NCBI GenBank assembly: GCA_022925895.1
Contig: JAKSYS010000680.1
Coordinates: 1 to 33,484, forward strand
Source: Fragilaria crotonensis
Lineage: Eukaryota; Bacillariophyta; Fragilariophyceae; Fragilariales; Fragilariaceae
Length of the DNA: 33,484 bases
Direction of reading: 5' to 3'
How positions within the stretch are numbered: the first letter of the stretch is position 1; every line of letters starts with the position of its first letter. Positions 11,228-20,436 of this stretch are shown piece after piece. Below the pieces are notes generated by a model, which saw only the letters and a program-made list of their open reading frames with translations, was not told where the DNA came from and did no database searches. Position numbers and translations under genes: made by a program.

Positions 11228-12106
11228 TCAATAGTGTATCCTGATCCTCAGTACAATCGATGGTTGGGACACTACTGTTTCCTCCTCGGTGACAAAGAGC
11301 AGAGGGAAGCATTTCCTGAAAACGCCACGAATCTGCTCACGTGAAGGGGATTTTGCATTAATCAAAGCCGTCGCCAAGTGTTTCCTACCTTCTGTGACAT
11401 TACTTTGAGTGAAAGACATCTCATCAACTTCTTTTCGTTCAAGAAGATGTAACACGACAGCGACTGTAAAGATTCCGCAGTCGTATCCATTGTTCTGCCG
11501 AGGACATTCTTTGTATTGTGCGCGTTGAAGAACGTCGACATCTGACTGGTGTAGGGACTGATATTTGGCTTCATGAAGAATGTAGAACTTAAAGAAGAAG
11601 TTGACCTTCTCGACAATTTCAGCAGCAGTACTGGAACGATGAATTCTCGTTCGTGCGCGCTCCATAGAGTCGTAGAAACACACGTTCACAAAGAATTTTG
11701 GATCATTTACCGAAAAGTCAAAGCATGCCACAAAGAAATGTCCGGGACTATCAGGTGGCCCCCGAACAATTGGAATAATAAGCCTCTGTGGGACATCCTC
11801 GATGTTTTCATCGAGAATATTCTTGAAATCGCCATCCTTGACATGGTATTTGAGAACATTCTTGAACTTGGTGCGAATCTTGCGAATGTGATTCTGGTAT
11901 GCTTTCCAATCATTCTTTGTTCTCGCTTGTTCCCTTTTAATTGAGGCAGTTAGATTCATTGATGATATAAATGCCTCTGCACCAAGACTACCCAGCAACG
12001 GTTCAACAGCCGGTACTGTATGTGACAATGTCGAGTCAGGCAGTAAAGTTGTAAGGTTGATGATGTAGTCAAGAAGAGCAGTACTGAGAAAAGCTCTTTT
12101 AGACAT
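11228..12106 (-). CDS. Ulp1/SENP-type SUMO protease (C48 cysteine protease)
   Basis: This 292-codon frame has the C48 catalytic set in order: His in PGHFFVACF (residue 123), Asp in CFYDSMER (146), Gln in CPRQNNGYDCGIF (204) and the nucleophile Cys (210). The family removes SUMO or related modifiers from proteins. Here it sits just upstream of a MULE transposase on the same strand, as in MULEs that carry captured Ulp1 genes, so it is probably part of the element. The start may be internal: 12311-12107 reads related protein (residues such as HARTQLFPGDPRFGVVIKPP) in other frames, so the original gene was probably longer and has two frameshifts. The catalytic domain itself is intact. Confidence 0.85.
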   Translation of the reverse strand: MSKRAFLSTALLDYIINLTTLLPDSTLSHTVPAVEPLLGSLGAEAFISSMNLTASIKREQARTKNDWKAYQNHIRKIRTKFKNVLKYHVKDGDFKNILDENIEDVPQRLIIPIVRGPPDSPGHFFVACFDFSVNDPKFFVNVCFYDSMERARTRIHRSSTAAEIVEKVNFFFKFYILHEAKYQSLHQSDVDVLQRAQYKECPRQNNGYDCGIFTVAVVLHLLERKEVDEMSFTQSNVTEGRKHLATALINAKSPSREQIRGVFRKCFPLLFVTEEETVVSQPSIVLRIRIHY

Positions 12107-12311
12107 TCAACATCACTTGCCGGCGGTTTGATGACAACTCCAAAACGGGGATCTCCAGGAAACAACTGAGTTCGCGCATGACGAGAAGGCTTTCGTAAAG
12201 ACAACATTGCCAAGAAGTTTGGTTTGAGGAGCGAGTGGTGTGACAGATGAGAGTGCAAAGATTTTTCCATTCTCTGTGTTCGATGCAGTTGCCTCCAAAC
12301 AATGAAGTCAA
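12107..12311 (-). pseudogene. Probable broken N-terminal extension of the Ulp1-like gene
   Basis: Two overlapping frames on the minus strand (NTENGKIFALSSVTPL, then PGDPRFGVVIKPPASDVE) read into the Ulp1 frame at about 12105 through frame changes. The join by frame is inferred. No domain is recognised in it. Confidence 0.35.
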
Positions 12312-13165
12312 CGCTACTGTGTATGAGGCAGTAGGTCAAACACTGTTGTCGTGCACACCTGAAATTTAGCACCACAATGACATCATGGATGAAGAGCCAT
12401 TTATGCAACAGACCTCTGTGGTCAACATTATGACCACAGTCAACATCATTCATAAGCGTAAAGTTCTGAATAGTATAAAGAGATGTGAACACATTGGAAA
12501 TGAAATGTTTGAGGAAAATGCGACGGCAATGATGCTCATTTTGATGTCTTCTACAGGACGGGGTACCATTCATTTCGTGAGAAATGAAGATGGCAGGCGT
12601 GGAAATTGGATTTTTGGTGATTATGGACTAAATTGTAAAAAGTGGGCAAAAGAAATGGACTAAATTGTAAGTGCAAACGTATTTGTACTAAATAGTAAGT
12701 CATTGTACTACTTTGAAAAATCTTTAAAAAGGACTAAATTGTAATTTCCCATAAACTATTGTGCATACGGTATGAATTGTGTTCGGTACGCGAGTCACCG
12801 TACGAACGATCATGATGTGCGACTGATGTGCGATTGAACACAATGTAACGTTTTCTTTATCGGAATCTCGTTTTCCTACCGTCTATCGTACGTTTTAGTC
12901 AATTGTGAAGTTGACGATTACGATTTCACCGTCGTTTCGTCAAGTGCCAGTTGTAGACTATACAGACACACTTGTCAATCAACAGTGGGGATCGGATGAT
13001 GCAAGAAGCCTAGTGCTTGACGCAACCCCACAATGTGAGCCCAAAAGGAGGGATGCAAATTGTAAAGATAGTTAGAAGTGCGAACAGAGTGTTTATTACT
13101 AAGGCAATAACTAATGTCTAACCAGCTTCAATAGTGATTTTTCTTTCACACTTGCTTATCTCCAT
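12312..13165. other. Intergenic stretch, no convincing gene
   Basis: A plus-strand frame of 92 codons at 12385-12663 has no recognisable motif and a composition like non-coding DNA. The section 12625-12744 holds short repeats listed separately. From 12760 to 13165 I see nothing coding. Confidence 0.5.
12625..12744. repeat. Four copies of a 14-bp motif GGACTAAATTGTAA
   Basis: Copies start at 12625, 12657, 12685 (variant GTACTAAATAGTAA) and 12731, all in one orientation with 28-46 bp spacing. They lie upstream of the Ulp1/MULE gene pair. They could be subterminal transposase-binding repeats of the MULE; no matching inverted copy was found on the other side. Confidence 0.6.
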
Positions 13166-13765
13166 TCACTTAATGCCGTATTGAGATTTCAGTTTCAACA
13201 ATCGAACTTCCTGATGAATGTGTTTTCGGACGACCTCCAAGGGGTACTCTTGGTACTGAATTCTAGTATGATAGAGCTGATGCGGAGTCATCCTCTCATG
13301 GTTCTTGATGGAAACATCAAATTTGAGAAGCCGTTCAGCCTCTGAACCATGCCATTGCAACTCGCCACGATAATTGTGCGTAGGTGTTGGGAAATGAATC
13401 CTGTCATGCAGCAGTGCAGCATTCTCTTCTGCAGCCCTGCCACTCTTGGAAAGTTGCTGCTTCTGCATTGCTCGAAGCCGTTGAGGAAACTTTTGGTAGA
13501 GAAATCCTGAAAACTCTGGTCGAGGAGCACAGAACGTCTTCCATACGTCTGCAGGCGACATGATTCCCGACACACTCGGCACTGTTCCAGTTGTCAAAAG
13601 ATTGCGTAGCCCTTTGCGCATTGCTGTTTCTCCATGGTGGCTCATCAGCAGAGGCTGATTGCTCCTGTGGTAGTCATTGGGAGCTGTGCAGAAAGTGTGC
13701 TGAATTTTAAACTGAAGTCGTGCATCGTGACCGTGGGAGTACCGTTGAAACAGGAGCAACGACAT
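13166..13765 (-). CDS. Unknown protein, 199 residues, basic and His/Gln-rich
   Basis: One uninterrupted frame begins MSLLLFQRYSHGHDAR. The C-terminal third has a compact pattern (WHGSEAERLLKFDV, then HTRIQYQEYPLEVVRKHIHQ) that ends in a basic helix KLKSQYGIK. I have the impression that similar C-terminal blocks occur in hypothetical proteins of diatoms, but I cannot name a family or function. There is no signal peptide and no membrane segment. A minisatellite full of TGAGTCA lies about 90 bp upstream of the start and could act on its promoter. Confidence 0.55.
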   Translation of the reverse strand: MSLLLFQRYSHGHDARLQFKIQHTFCTAPNDYHRSNQPLLMSHHGETAMRKGLRNLLTTGTVPSVSGIMSPADVWKTFCAPRPEFSGFLYQKFPQRLRAMQKQQLSKSGRAAEENAALLHDRIHFPTPTHNYRGELQWHGSEAERLLKFDVSIKNHERMTPHQLYHTRIQYQEYPLEVVRKHIHQEVRLLKLKSQYGIK

Positions 13766-13856
13766 CAGTTGAGCTTTCGAGTTCGTGTGGAGATATTTTC
13801 AGGTTTTCGATGCCGGTTTGTTTTGGTTGAGTTCTGTTGGGTGCATCATTTTCTGC

Positions 13857-14009
13857 ATGAGTCGTTCTACCTGAGTCATTTGCTCACCCTGAGTCGTTTT
13901 ACATGAGTCATTTGCTCACCATGAGTCATTTTACCTGAGTCATTTGCTCACCATGAGTCACTTCACCAGAGTCATTTGCTCACCATGAGTCACTTTACCT
14001 GAACTATGG
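13857..14009. repeat. Minisatellite, 32-bp unit, 4.7 copies, each with TGAGTCA-like sites
   Basis: Units run 13857-13888, 13889-13920, 13921-13952, 13953-13984, then a partial unit. Each holds two TGAGTC(A/G)-type words spaced by half a unit and ends TTTGCTCACC. TGAGTCA is the classic AP-1/GCN4-type bZIP site. The array lies between divergent space and the start of the minus-strand gene at 13765. Confidence 0.9.
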
Positions 14010-14025
14010 TCACGGCTTACTAACC

Positions 14026-14165
14026 CTGATGCGGATATCTATTTTCGGAGTAATTACATGATCCTTACATATAGTACAATCGTATCAACAATGTAATTGA
14101 CATCAATTGAAAATGTGTATGTCGTTTTTTAATATAACAAACGATTAGCACGTTCTCCGCATCAG
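14026..14165. repeat. 140-bp AT-rich segment bounded by 10-bp inverted repeats
   Basis: CTGATGCGGA at 14026-14035 is mirrored by TCCGCATCAG at 14156-14165. The inside is AT-rich. It has the form of a small MITE, but the arms are short and no target-site duplication is clear. Confidence 0.3.
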
Positions 14166-14857
14166 CAATCAAAATTGGTCCAGCTTGATATCGACGTAAA
14201 TGAAATATTGTAGTGAGTTCGAATTTGGGGTTTTAAAGGTTGCACTACCTCGCAACGTGGAATGGTGGCACACAAGAACTGCGGTGTGCTGGTGTCTGCA
14301 TCTAGAATAGTCCAGTACTCGTTTCCAGTAGCGAAAAGTCAATTTTCCGCAACCTCCAGAGTTCGATTACATTGTTCTGCCTGCTGACCGATGGGATCAG
14401 CAAGTATTCTTGCATCCAACCACACGAAACACAAATGGTGGTGACAGCCAGTGACACAGCAGTACGAAGATGACATTGTGTTTGCATTTGTTGCCAGAGA
14501 TCCAGGTTGCACCTGGGCTGTAATAATGGGAAAGGCCCCGCCGATAGAGCATCACAGGCAGTCTTGATCCAGATCCATCTCATCGAAGTACAATTATATC
14601 TTTGGTTACAATACTCCACATTGTGTGTTTTGGATTTGAGGATTGTACATGGGACCAAACCGTCACAAAAGGCCAAGACAAAACGCACTCGCTTCCCGTC
14701 TTCACGCGTTGAATGTGAGGTAAAGATTTGCCTATATAAAGACCTTTTCTCGTCGCAAGGACAATACCCAAGTTCAAACCCAGCACCCAGCGTTACTATC
14801 TGGTAGCACCAGCGCCAAGAACACCACTTGACCTACGGCAGTCATGTACGACTTTCT
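14166..14857. other. Stretch without a supported gene
   Basis: Minus-strand frames at 14688-14302 (128 codons) and 14786-14580 are open but show no motif and no family resemblance. They lie downstream of the LRR gene and could be its 3' untranslated region or decayed DNA. Confidence 0.4.
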
Positions 14858-16484
14858 TCAATTGCCGGTTCTTGATGCCACTCCCTTGCACGCATCTATA
14901 AATGCTTCGCTGTCGACGAAGTCAGTGGGGTCCTTTGACATCCTGATCTCCAATCCAAGGGCACAGACCTCGGCTGGGATTTGCTGGGACAACATGGTAT
15001 GCTCGAAATTGGCAAAACTCAGTTTGGTAAGTGCACCCACTTCGCTTGGCACATTCCCAGTCAGCATAGTTGTCAGACATGTCGAGAACAACCAAATCTG
15101 TCAACAGACCAAGCTCAGTAGGGATGGTCCCGGAAAAACGGTTCGACCAAAGTTCAAGGGAAGTTAATTTGGTCAATCGCGCCAATTCGGTTGGCAAAGT
15201 CCCAGTCCATTCATTGATGAGGAATGCCACGCTCTCCAAAGCAGTGAGACGTCCGATGTGTGTCGGTAGCGTCGACGAATTATGCCCTAAACGGTTTGCG
15301 TCGCTTACCACGGAAAGCGACGTTAAATCAGTCATGGCCACAAAGGCGTCCGTCAACCATGTATTGCTTGGAGTGGCGACGCCATCTAAGTAAAGAGTCC
15401 GTATATTGCTGAGGAGGGTAACCTCGGATGGAATCGCAATCTCATCTGTATTGGAAAGCACGAACACCCACAATGTGGTTAATCGCGACAGCTGTCCAAT
15501 CTCTGTTGGAAGCGGCCCTGCCAAGAACACGCTTCCCACTGTCAGCGATTCTGGAGGTAAAAAGGTCAATTGAGATCACAGATAGAACGCAGCCATAGAA
15601 AAGCAAAAACATTCTTGAGGCGAACAAATCTGCGTACCTAATGATTCGACAGTACCGATCTCAGTGGGAATCGATCCAGACAAAGCTGAACCTTCTAAGT
15701 CGAGCATCGTCAACTTTGTGCACAAGCCTATTTCGGAAGGAAGCTGACCCGCCAATGTAGTTGATCGCAGGTCAAGAGTCTTCAAGTCCACCAAACGTCC
15801 AATTTCACTGGGCATGCTTGTCCCTCCAAGATTGTTCCCTGCTAAACTTAGACTTTGGAGCGAAGTCAGAAGTCCCAACTGTGAGGGGACATCTCCCACC
15901 ATTTGGTTGTCGGGCAAAGAAAGGGCGACAATAACGTCCTTCTTGCCGTCCTTGTCTTTCGTACAGTTGACACCGTGCCATTCGCACATTGGCGAGGGCT
16001 GCATCCAATTCTGGGCACTCCTCCACCCATCTCCCCTCAAAGAAAAGTAAATGGTTGCCAAAGCGAAGTACACATCTATATCCTCCATTTCATCATTGTT
16101 TGCACGAGTCCACCGGATTGCCAAGGCATTAGCCGCGATAAGCTCAGCGGGACAGTCATCACCTGCTAGACTCCTAGTCACGTCGTAGTCGGGCAGCGAT
16201 GGATAAATTGCCTTCAGTTCCTCGTACTTCACGCGAGCACACTCTGGCACGATGCATTCAGTGTTGATAGGATTATTGCCGGTACACTCATTTCCCGAGG
16301 AGTTCCCCGCTGTTGGTGATTGGCGGACTGTCAGAACGATGCATACCACGGCTGCAAGAAGAAACGAAACAGCACCGGCAATGAGCAGATAGCAGCGGAA
16401 TCGCTTGAGCGTGCTCTCCAACTGGGTCATGGCACCTTCAACGGTGCCATCATGAGAAGTATTGTAGGGCATCTGTTCGTTCAC
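14858..16484 (-). CDS. Leucine-rich-repeat receptor-like protein, single-pass membrane, two exons, one frameshift
   Basis: Exon 1 (16484-15638) starts MNEQMPYNTS. A membrane segment spans about residues 31-53, preceded by a basic KRFR stop, so the N-terminus is likely cytosolic and the repeats extracellular or lumenal. An LRR cap with WRSAQNWMQPSPMCEWHGVN follows at about 154-174, then repeats of the form LxxLxLxxNxLxGxxPxEIG from about 185. A GTACGC donor and CCAG acceptor give an 87-bp intron (15551-15637), and splicing keeps frame (VESLESLTVG). Exon 2 continues the repeats. Near 15076 the repeat path LDMSDN to MLTGNVPSEVGAL changes frame, suggesting a 1-bp insertion. The repaired path ends at 14858; the unrepaired frame ends at 14922. 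The ligand is unknown; such proteins are a large family in diatoms. Confidence 0.85.
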
Positions 16485-17413
16485 AGGCTCGATTCCGCTA
16501 CAAGTGGCAAGCTGGAGCTCCTTGATTGTTGGTGTGGTTACGATGGGTGAAAATGAAGAAGAAAATCATCAAGCACGCAAGAAAGTGTGACTTGTCGCAT
16601 GCCACGCAAAAAGACATTGAAGAAGCTCGCAGCTTGTTCTGCACAATCAAGACTTCGAAGCGCCTTACGCTCATACTTTTCCCGGAATGACTCCTGTATC
16701 CAACAATTGATCAGGGGATAAAATAGATATTTCTCATCCCCGAAATAAAAAGACGTAACTCATTTTATCCCGTAACTAAAAAAATATGCATCCCTAGATG
16801 ATTGTCCAATCAGATCATGAGCGAATCCCTAAGTGAACTGAATAGTACGACAAATACACATCAAGTTGCTCATGGTCCAAAGGCCAAAGTCCGAAGTGGT
16901 TGCAATTACGTACGCATCCTACCCAAGGTAACGTAGAACGGATAGCGACGTTAGCAATGTGCCTGTGTGGGAAACAAAGACTTGATATATACGCTCTATA
17001 TGACATACAGAGGGTGGTGATCTTTACCTACTACTTGTACCTGGTACCTGCTACCAGCCACTGGTATGTCACCAATTCGGAATTCCCGTTTTAGTACCTG
17101 GTAAGTAGTCTGCGATTGTTGTCGCGCAAACGTCGCACTGTTCAGGGTGGGCCGTAATTTCTTTCTTATTATATATCCATTCATATTATTTTTTATTAAA
17201 TGATTCCAGTATCAAGCAATGTCAGCAGAACCAGGCGATCTCGTAACCTGGTAGTAGTACCTGGTACCAGTACTAGAGTAGGAAAGGTCATTCTTCATGG
17301 TCTGGCATCTACCGTAGCATCTGTCAGTCGGGATGTACTCATACATAACACATGCAGGTCAACGTGACGGCGACCGCCATCACACAACGAGTGTCGCGAT
17401 ATAAGAGAAGGAA
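16485..17413. other. Intergenic region between LRR gene and PCIF1-like gene
   Basis: No gene seen. The two genes are divergent, so promoters of both should lie here. GGGATAAAAT (16715-16724) is mirrored by ATTTTATCCC (16762-16771), a possible hairpin. Between 17030 and 17275 the word TACCTGGTA recurs several times, in one place as the near-palindrome AGTACCTGGTACCAGTACT just before 17275. Confidence 0.5.
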
Positions 17414-19174
17414 ATGTCATCCGTTTTGTTCCAACACCCATCTCAGATGCCCAACGCTATCACTGCTAAAACCGGTAACAGTAATAATCCAAGTCATGAT
17501 AGTCGTAGCAACAATCGGAATATGAGCAAGAAACAACGAAACAAGCCGATTTTGGCAGCTGGTCGAAAGTTGCATCAATTGCCAGAATCCATAGAGGCCA
17601 CAGGTGTGGGAGTGGCCATGGCAGCGTTGCCGAATCGAATCTTGGGACAAGGCAAGCGAAAGGTTTGGGCGGGCGTGGAACGTTGCATCGCGGCGCGTCG
17701 CGAATTGGTGACTACTGCAAGTGGTAGTGCTAGTAATACTGGTACTCGAACAACCGGTAATAGTCGCAATGGCACGAACGAATCACCGATGACTGCAAGC
17801 ACAACATCACGGCGTCGACAACAATGTCCTTGGCAGCCAAAGTTGGAGGCACTTCGTGCGGCATGGATCTTCAAGCTTCGAAAACGATTTCGGGATGATT
17901 GTGGATCCAAGGCTCCTCCTGCGCTTGCCTTTGAGCGTTGGTTCCAAACAAATGAAATGTTATTTACTAATGACAATATTATAAGCGATCCAATACTGAT
18001 CCCCACGACGACCAAACAGACAGTGAACACGACAACAAAGACGAAACGAACCATTATGACGTGGGAATCTATTCTCAATGGTCCATCGGCGCCTGCGGCC
18101 ATTGCGTTCAAGGAGGATTTGGAACGAGCCACAATCGATAGGCACGACGCGGAGCGGATTATCTGCGCCTTGTATGAGAACGTGGCGGCTGCAGCCCGTG
18201 ACATGGCGGATCAGCAAGCGGCAGCACAACGACAGGAGCGAGAGAAGCCTAGTGACAATGCTACGTCAACGACAGCCACCGGAGGAGTGGTCAAGCTGGT
18301 TCGACACAAGCACACGTACGATTTGTTTCTCATCAACAACCAGAAACATATTTTGAAATTGAATCATGAACATTACGACAAGTTGGCGGCGCTTTGGAAT
18401 GTGACGCATGATTTGAGTCCGGACAAGAATGACGATCGTGATGAATTCTACAGCGATTTATACTGCCTCTTGGCGCGGTATTATTCGATTCAAGGACCTG
18501 GATTTCAAGCAGCATGTCCCGAAGCTGTCTTTGACACGTTGCAGTCTGGCCTCCATGTACAACATGAATGCTTCGCAAGTCCGCTGAACTGTTACTACGG
18601 TTCTTTTTGTTCGGCATTTTTTGAGGTTGATGAACCATTTGGATCTTCAGGCTCGTTTTGGGACTTTTCACCGACTCTGGGTGGAAGCTTCCAAGCAAAT
18701 CCACCCTTTGTCCATCATGTCATGGTGCGCATGGTGAGCAAGATAGAATCGCTTCTCTTGAACGACGAAACTGTTCCATTTTCGTTTGTCGTGATTGTCC
18801 CCGTTTGGTTGGAGGAATCGTCGTATCAAGCAATGGCTGCATCAAAATATAAAACCCATCACTATATCATTGCCAAGGCCGATCATGGATTTTGCGATGG
18901 CGCACAACATCAACGAAGAGATCGGTATCGTGTCAGTCCCTACGACACTGCCGTATTCATCTTACAAAACACAGCCGGAAAGACCAAGTTTGTTCCATCG
19001 TGCACATTTGAAGCCGATCTGAGACGTGCCTTTGCCACTGGTGTCCCTACCGAGGCTGCGATACTTCGCCGCAAGAGAGATGGTCGTGGAGAGATGGTCG
19101 TGGAGAGACGGACGAGGACGGTGGTGGGGGTGTGTACAAGGGAAGGAAACGGAATAAAACCGGTGACGGTGTAG
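17414..19174 (+). CDS. PCIF1: PCIF1/CAPAM-like cap-adenosine N6-methyltransferase, C-terminus altered
   Basis: The 586-residue product carries the PCIF1 core: CFASPLNCYYGSFCSAF, then FWDFSPTLGGSFQANPPF with the catalytic NPPF at residues 429-432, then FSFVVIVPVWLEESSYQAM and YDTAVFILQN. In animals PCIF1 adds N6-methyl to a cap-adjacent 2'-O-methyladenosine (m6Am) on RNA polymerase II transcripts in the nucleus. The first 50 residues are basic and low-complexity; the N-terminal WW domain of animal PCIF1 is not visible. A 14-bp tandem duplication at 19077-19104 shifts frame in the tail: the open frame ends at 19174, while the other frame continues to a Lys-rich end and a stop at 19240-19242. 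Duplicated tail fragments elsewhere in the window support the Lys-rich end as ancestral. The methyltransferase core lies upstream and is intact. Confidence 0.9.
   Translation: MSSVLFQHPSQMPNAITAKTGNSNNPSHDSRSNNRNMSKKQRNKPILAAGRKLHQLPESIEATGVGVAMAALPNRILGQGKRKVWAGVERCIAARRELVTTASGSASNTGTRTTGNSRNGTNESPMTASTTSRRRQQCPWQPKLEALRAAWIFKLRKRFRDDCGSKAPPALAFERWFQTNEMLFTNDNIISDPILIPTTTKQTVNTTTKTKRTIMTWESILNGPSAPAAIAFKEDLERATIDRHDAERIICALYENVAAAARDMADQQAAAQRQEREKPSDNATSTTATGGVVKLVRHKHTYDLFLINNQKHILKLNHEHYDKLAALWNVTHDLSPDKNDDRDEFYSDLYCLLARYYSIQGPGFQAACPEAVFDTLQSGLHVQHECFASPLNCYYGSFCSAFFEVDEPFGSSGSFWDFSPTLGGSFQANPPFVHHVMVRMVSKIESLLLNDETVPFSFVVIVPVWLEESSYQAMAASKYKTHHYIIAKADHGFCDGAQHQRRDRYRVSPYDTAVFILQNTAGKTKFVPSCTFEADLRRAFATGVPTEAAILRRKRDGRGEMVVERRTRTVVGVCTREGNGIKPVTV
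19077..19104 (+). repeat. 14-bp perfect tandem duplication that shifts the PCIF1 reading frame
   Basis: GAGATGGTCGTGGA occurs at 19077-19090 and again at 19091-19104. With a single copy, the frame runs on past 19174 to a basic tail of the type RRRQERASAKPAKKTK and stops at 19242. Confidence 0.9.
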
Positions 19175-19242
19175 AACAGCGGAGGCGACAAGAGCGTGCC
19201 AGTGCGAAGCCAGCGAAAAAGACGAAGCGGACGAAGAAGTAA

Positions 19243-20436
19243 CAAAGTGATCGCTACGCATCATGCCTTTTTTCTTCTCAACACGATGTCGAGGTTTGCG
19301 TCAAGGCCATGGAAAGAAATCTACCTCGCCACCCAAGACAGAACACGATGGATAGATGTCCATTTTCACAGTTCTTCCCCACCAACCTTCGTGTTGCGTT
19401 TGATGGGTACTTGTAGTTGTCTCCTTAACCCAACACCCATTGGCTTTCAACTACCGGCAGACGGCCGAGCAATGTGTGCTACTGGAGTAGTGCAGACTAG
19501 GAGGCGCCGTGTGTGTGTGGACATCCACTGCGCACCTCCAAGCGAAATCGTTCCGAAAATTGTTCTACTGGAAGGTCCGGCCCATGCACGTTCCAGCCGT
19601 ACCGTTAGGGGCAGTTGAGTTGCGCGTCAGCCTTGCTCCGATTTGCATGATGCGAGAATTTTAGCAATCGTAATGATCCATCCGAGCCGGCAAGGTTGCT
19701 GCATCGTAAGCAAATTTTTCTTGACAGTAAGCAAAATCAGTAAGCAAATTATGCCGGTAAGCAAATTTTGTAAGCAAATTTTTTCTGTAAGCAAATTTGA
19801 TTTTCGTAAGCAAATTCTTCTTTGCTGTAAGTAAATTTTATTTAGGTGTTTGAAAATTGGTATGTTTTTACGTAGAAAAGACAGTCCCCGTAAGCAAATT
19901 TAATCTCCCAGTAAGCAAATTTTGTAAGCAAATTTCTGCTTACAATAGATTTGCTTATGGTAAGCGAATTCCGTAAGCAATTTCATTCCGTAAGCAATTT
20001 TTTTTTCGCTGTAAGCAAATGTTCTTACAGACGTCAGCCGTGTCACCACCACGCCGGCACATCCAATTTTGCGCAAGCCAGACATCGATCGGAACTTGTT
20101 TCCCTCCCGGCGGGCGCGCATACTTCCTTTATTCAGGACTTCGCCCGTATTGCCGGACCTTCCCGAAGGTGTACTCCAAGTGTATTCCACGGTGGGTTGA
20201 ATCGAAGATGAGAATCAGCGATCGGCTCCGACTTTCATTTTGTATTTAAAAAGTCTTCACAGTGTGTGCATCGAAAGCACTGTAAGAATGTTTCCAGTGC
20301 GGGAGTATACACGAATTCACACGACGCGTGAATGATCGGCGATCCAAAAGCATGGACAATGTCAACACTTGAACAGGACAATTACATGACGTTCAAAGTC
20401 ACACAACTCCTAACCAAGCACTGAAACTACGTGGAG
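19243..20436. other. Intergenic region containing a motif array
   Basis: A plus-strand frame at 19196-19618 overlaps the PCIF1 tail and has no recognisable motif, so it is not called. 19706-20021 holds the GTAAGCAAAT array listed separately. 20040-20436 should contain the promoter of the next gene; no clear core element stands out. Confidence 0.5.
19706..20021. repeat. Array of about 15 GTAAGCAAATT motifs
   Basis: The word GTAAGCAAAT(T) or a one-base variant occurs about 15 times in one orientation (for example at 19706, 19740, 19770, 19787, 19806, 19890, 19911, 19924, 20011), with 11-30 bp spacing and a gap at 19840-19889. Two inverted copies occur near 19938-19958. Spacing is irregular, so it is not a simple minisatellite. 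Each copy starts with GTAAG, which matches a 5' splice-site consensus. Confidence 0.85.

Larger units (their letters stand above)
9046..12311 (-). mobile_element. Mutator-like element (MULE) with transposase and Ulp1-type protease
   Basis: Two minus-strand genes are adjacent: an Ulp1-like cysteine protease (upstream) and a MULE transposase (downstream), about 290 bp apart. Coupling of these two gene types in one element is known from plant MULEs that captured Ulp1 genes (Kaonashi type). The limits given are gene limits. Terminal inverted repeats and target-site duplication were looked for and not found, so the real element may be longer. Confidence 0.7.

Noticed and set aside
16715-16771. Terminator or regulatory hairpin
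   Set aside because: The 10-bp arms are AT-rich and 37 bp apart; bacterial-type terminators are not expected in this genome.
17575-18204. 209-codon minus-strand frame with hydrophobic stretches
   Set aside because: Antisense of the PCIF1-like gene; the codon pattern supports the plus strand.
19196-19618. 140-codon plus-strand frame after PCIF1
   Set aside because: It overlaps the old PCIF1 tail in another frame and has no motif, so it is probably chance.
19706-20021. CRISPR array
   Set aside because: The repeats are 10-12 bp with very short irregular spacing and the context is eukaryotic.
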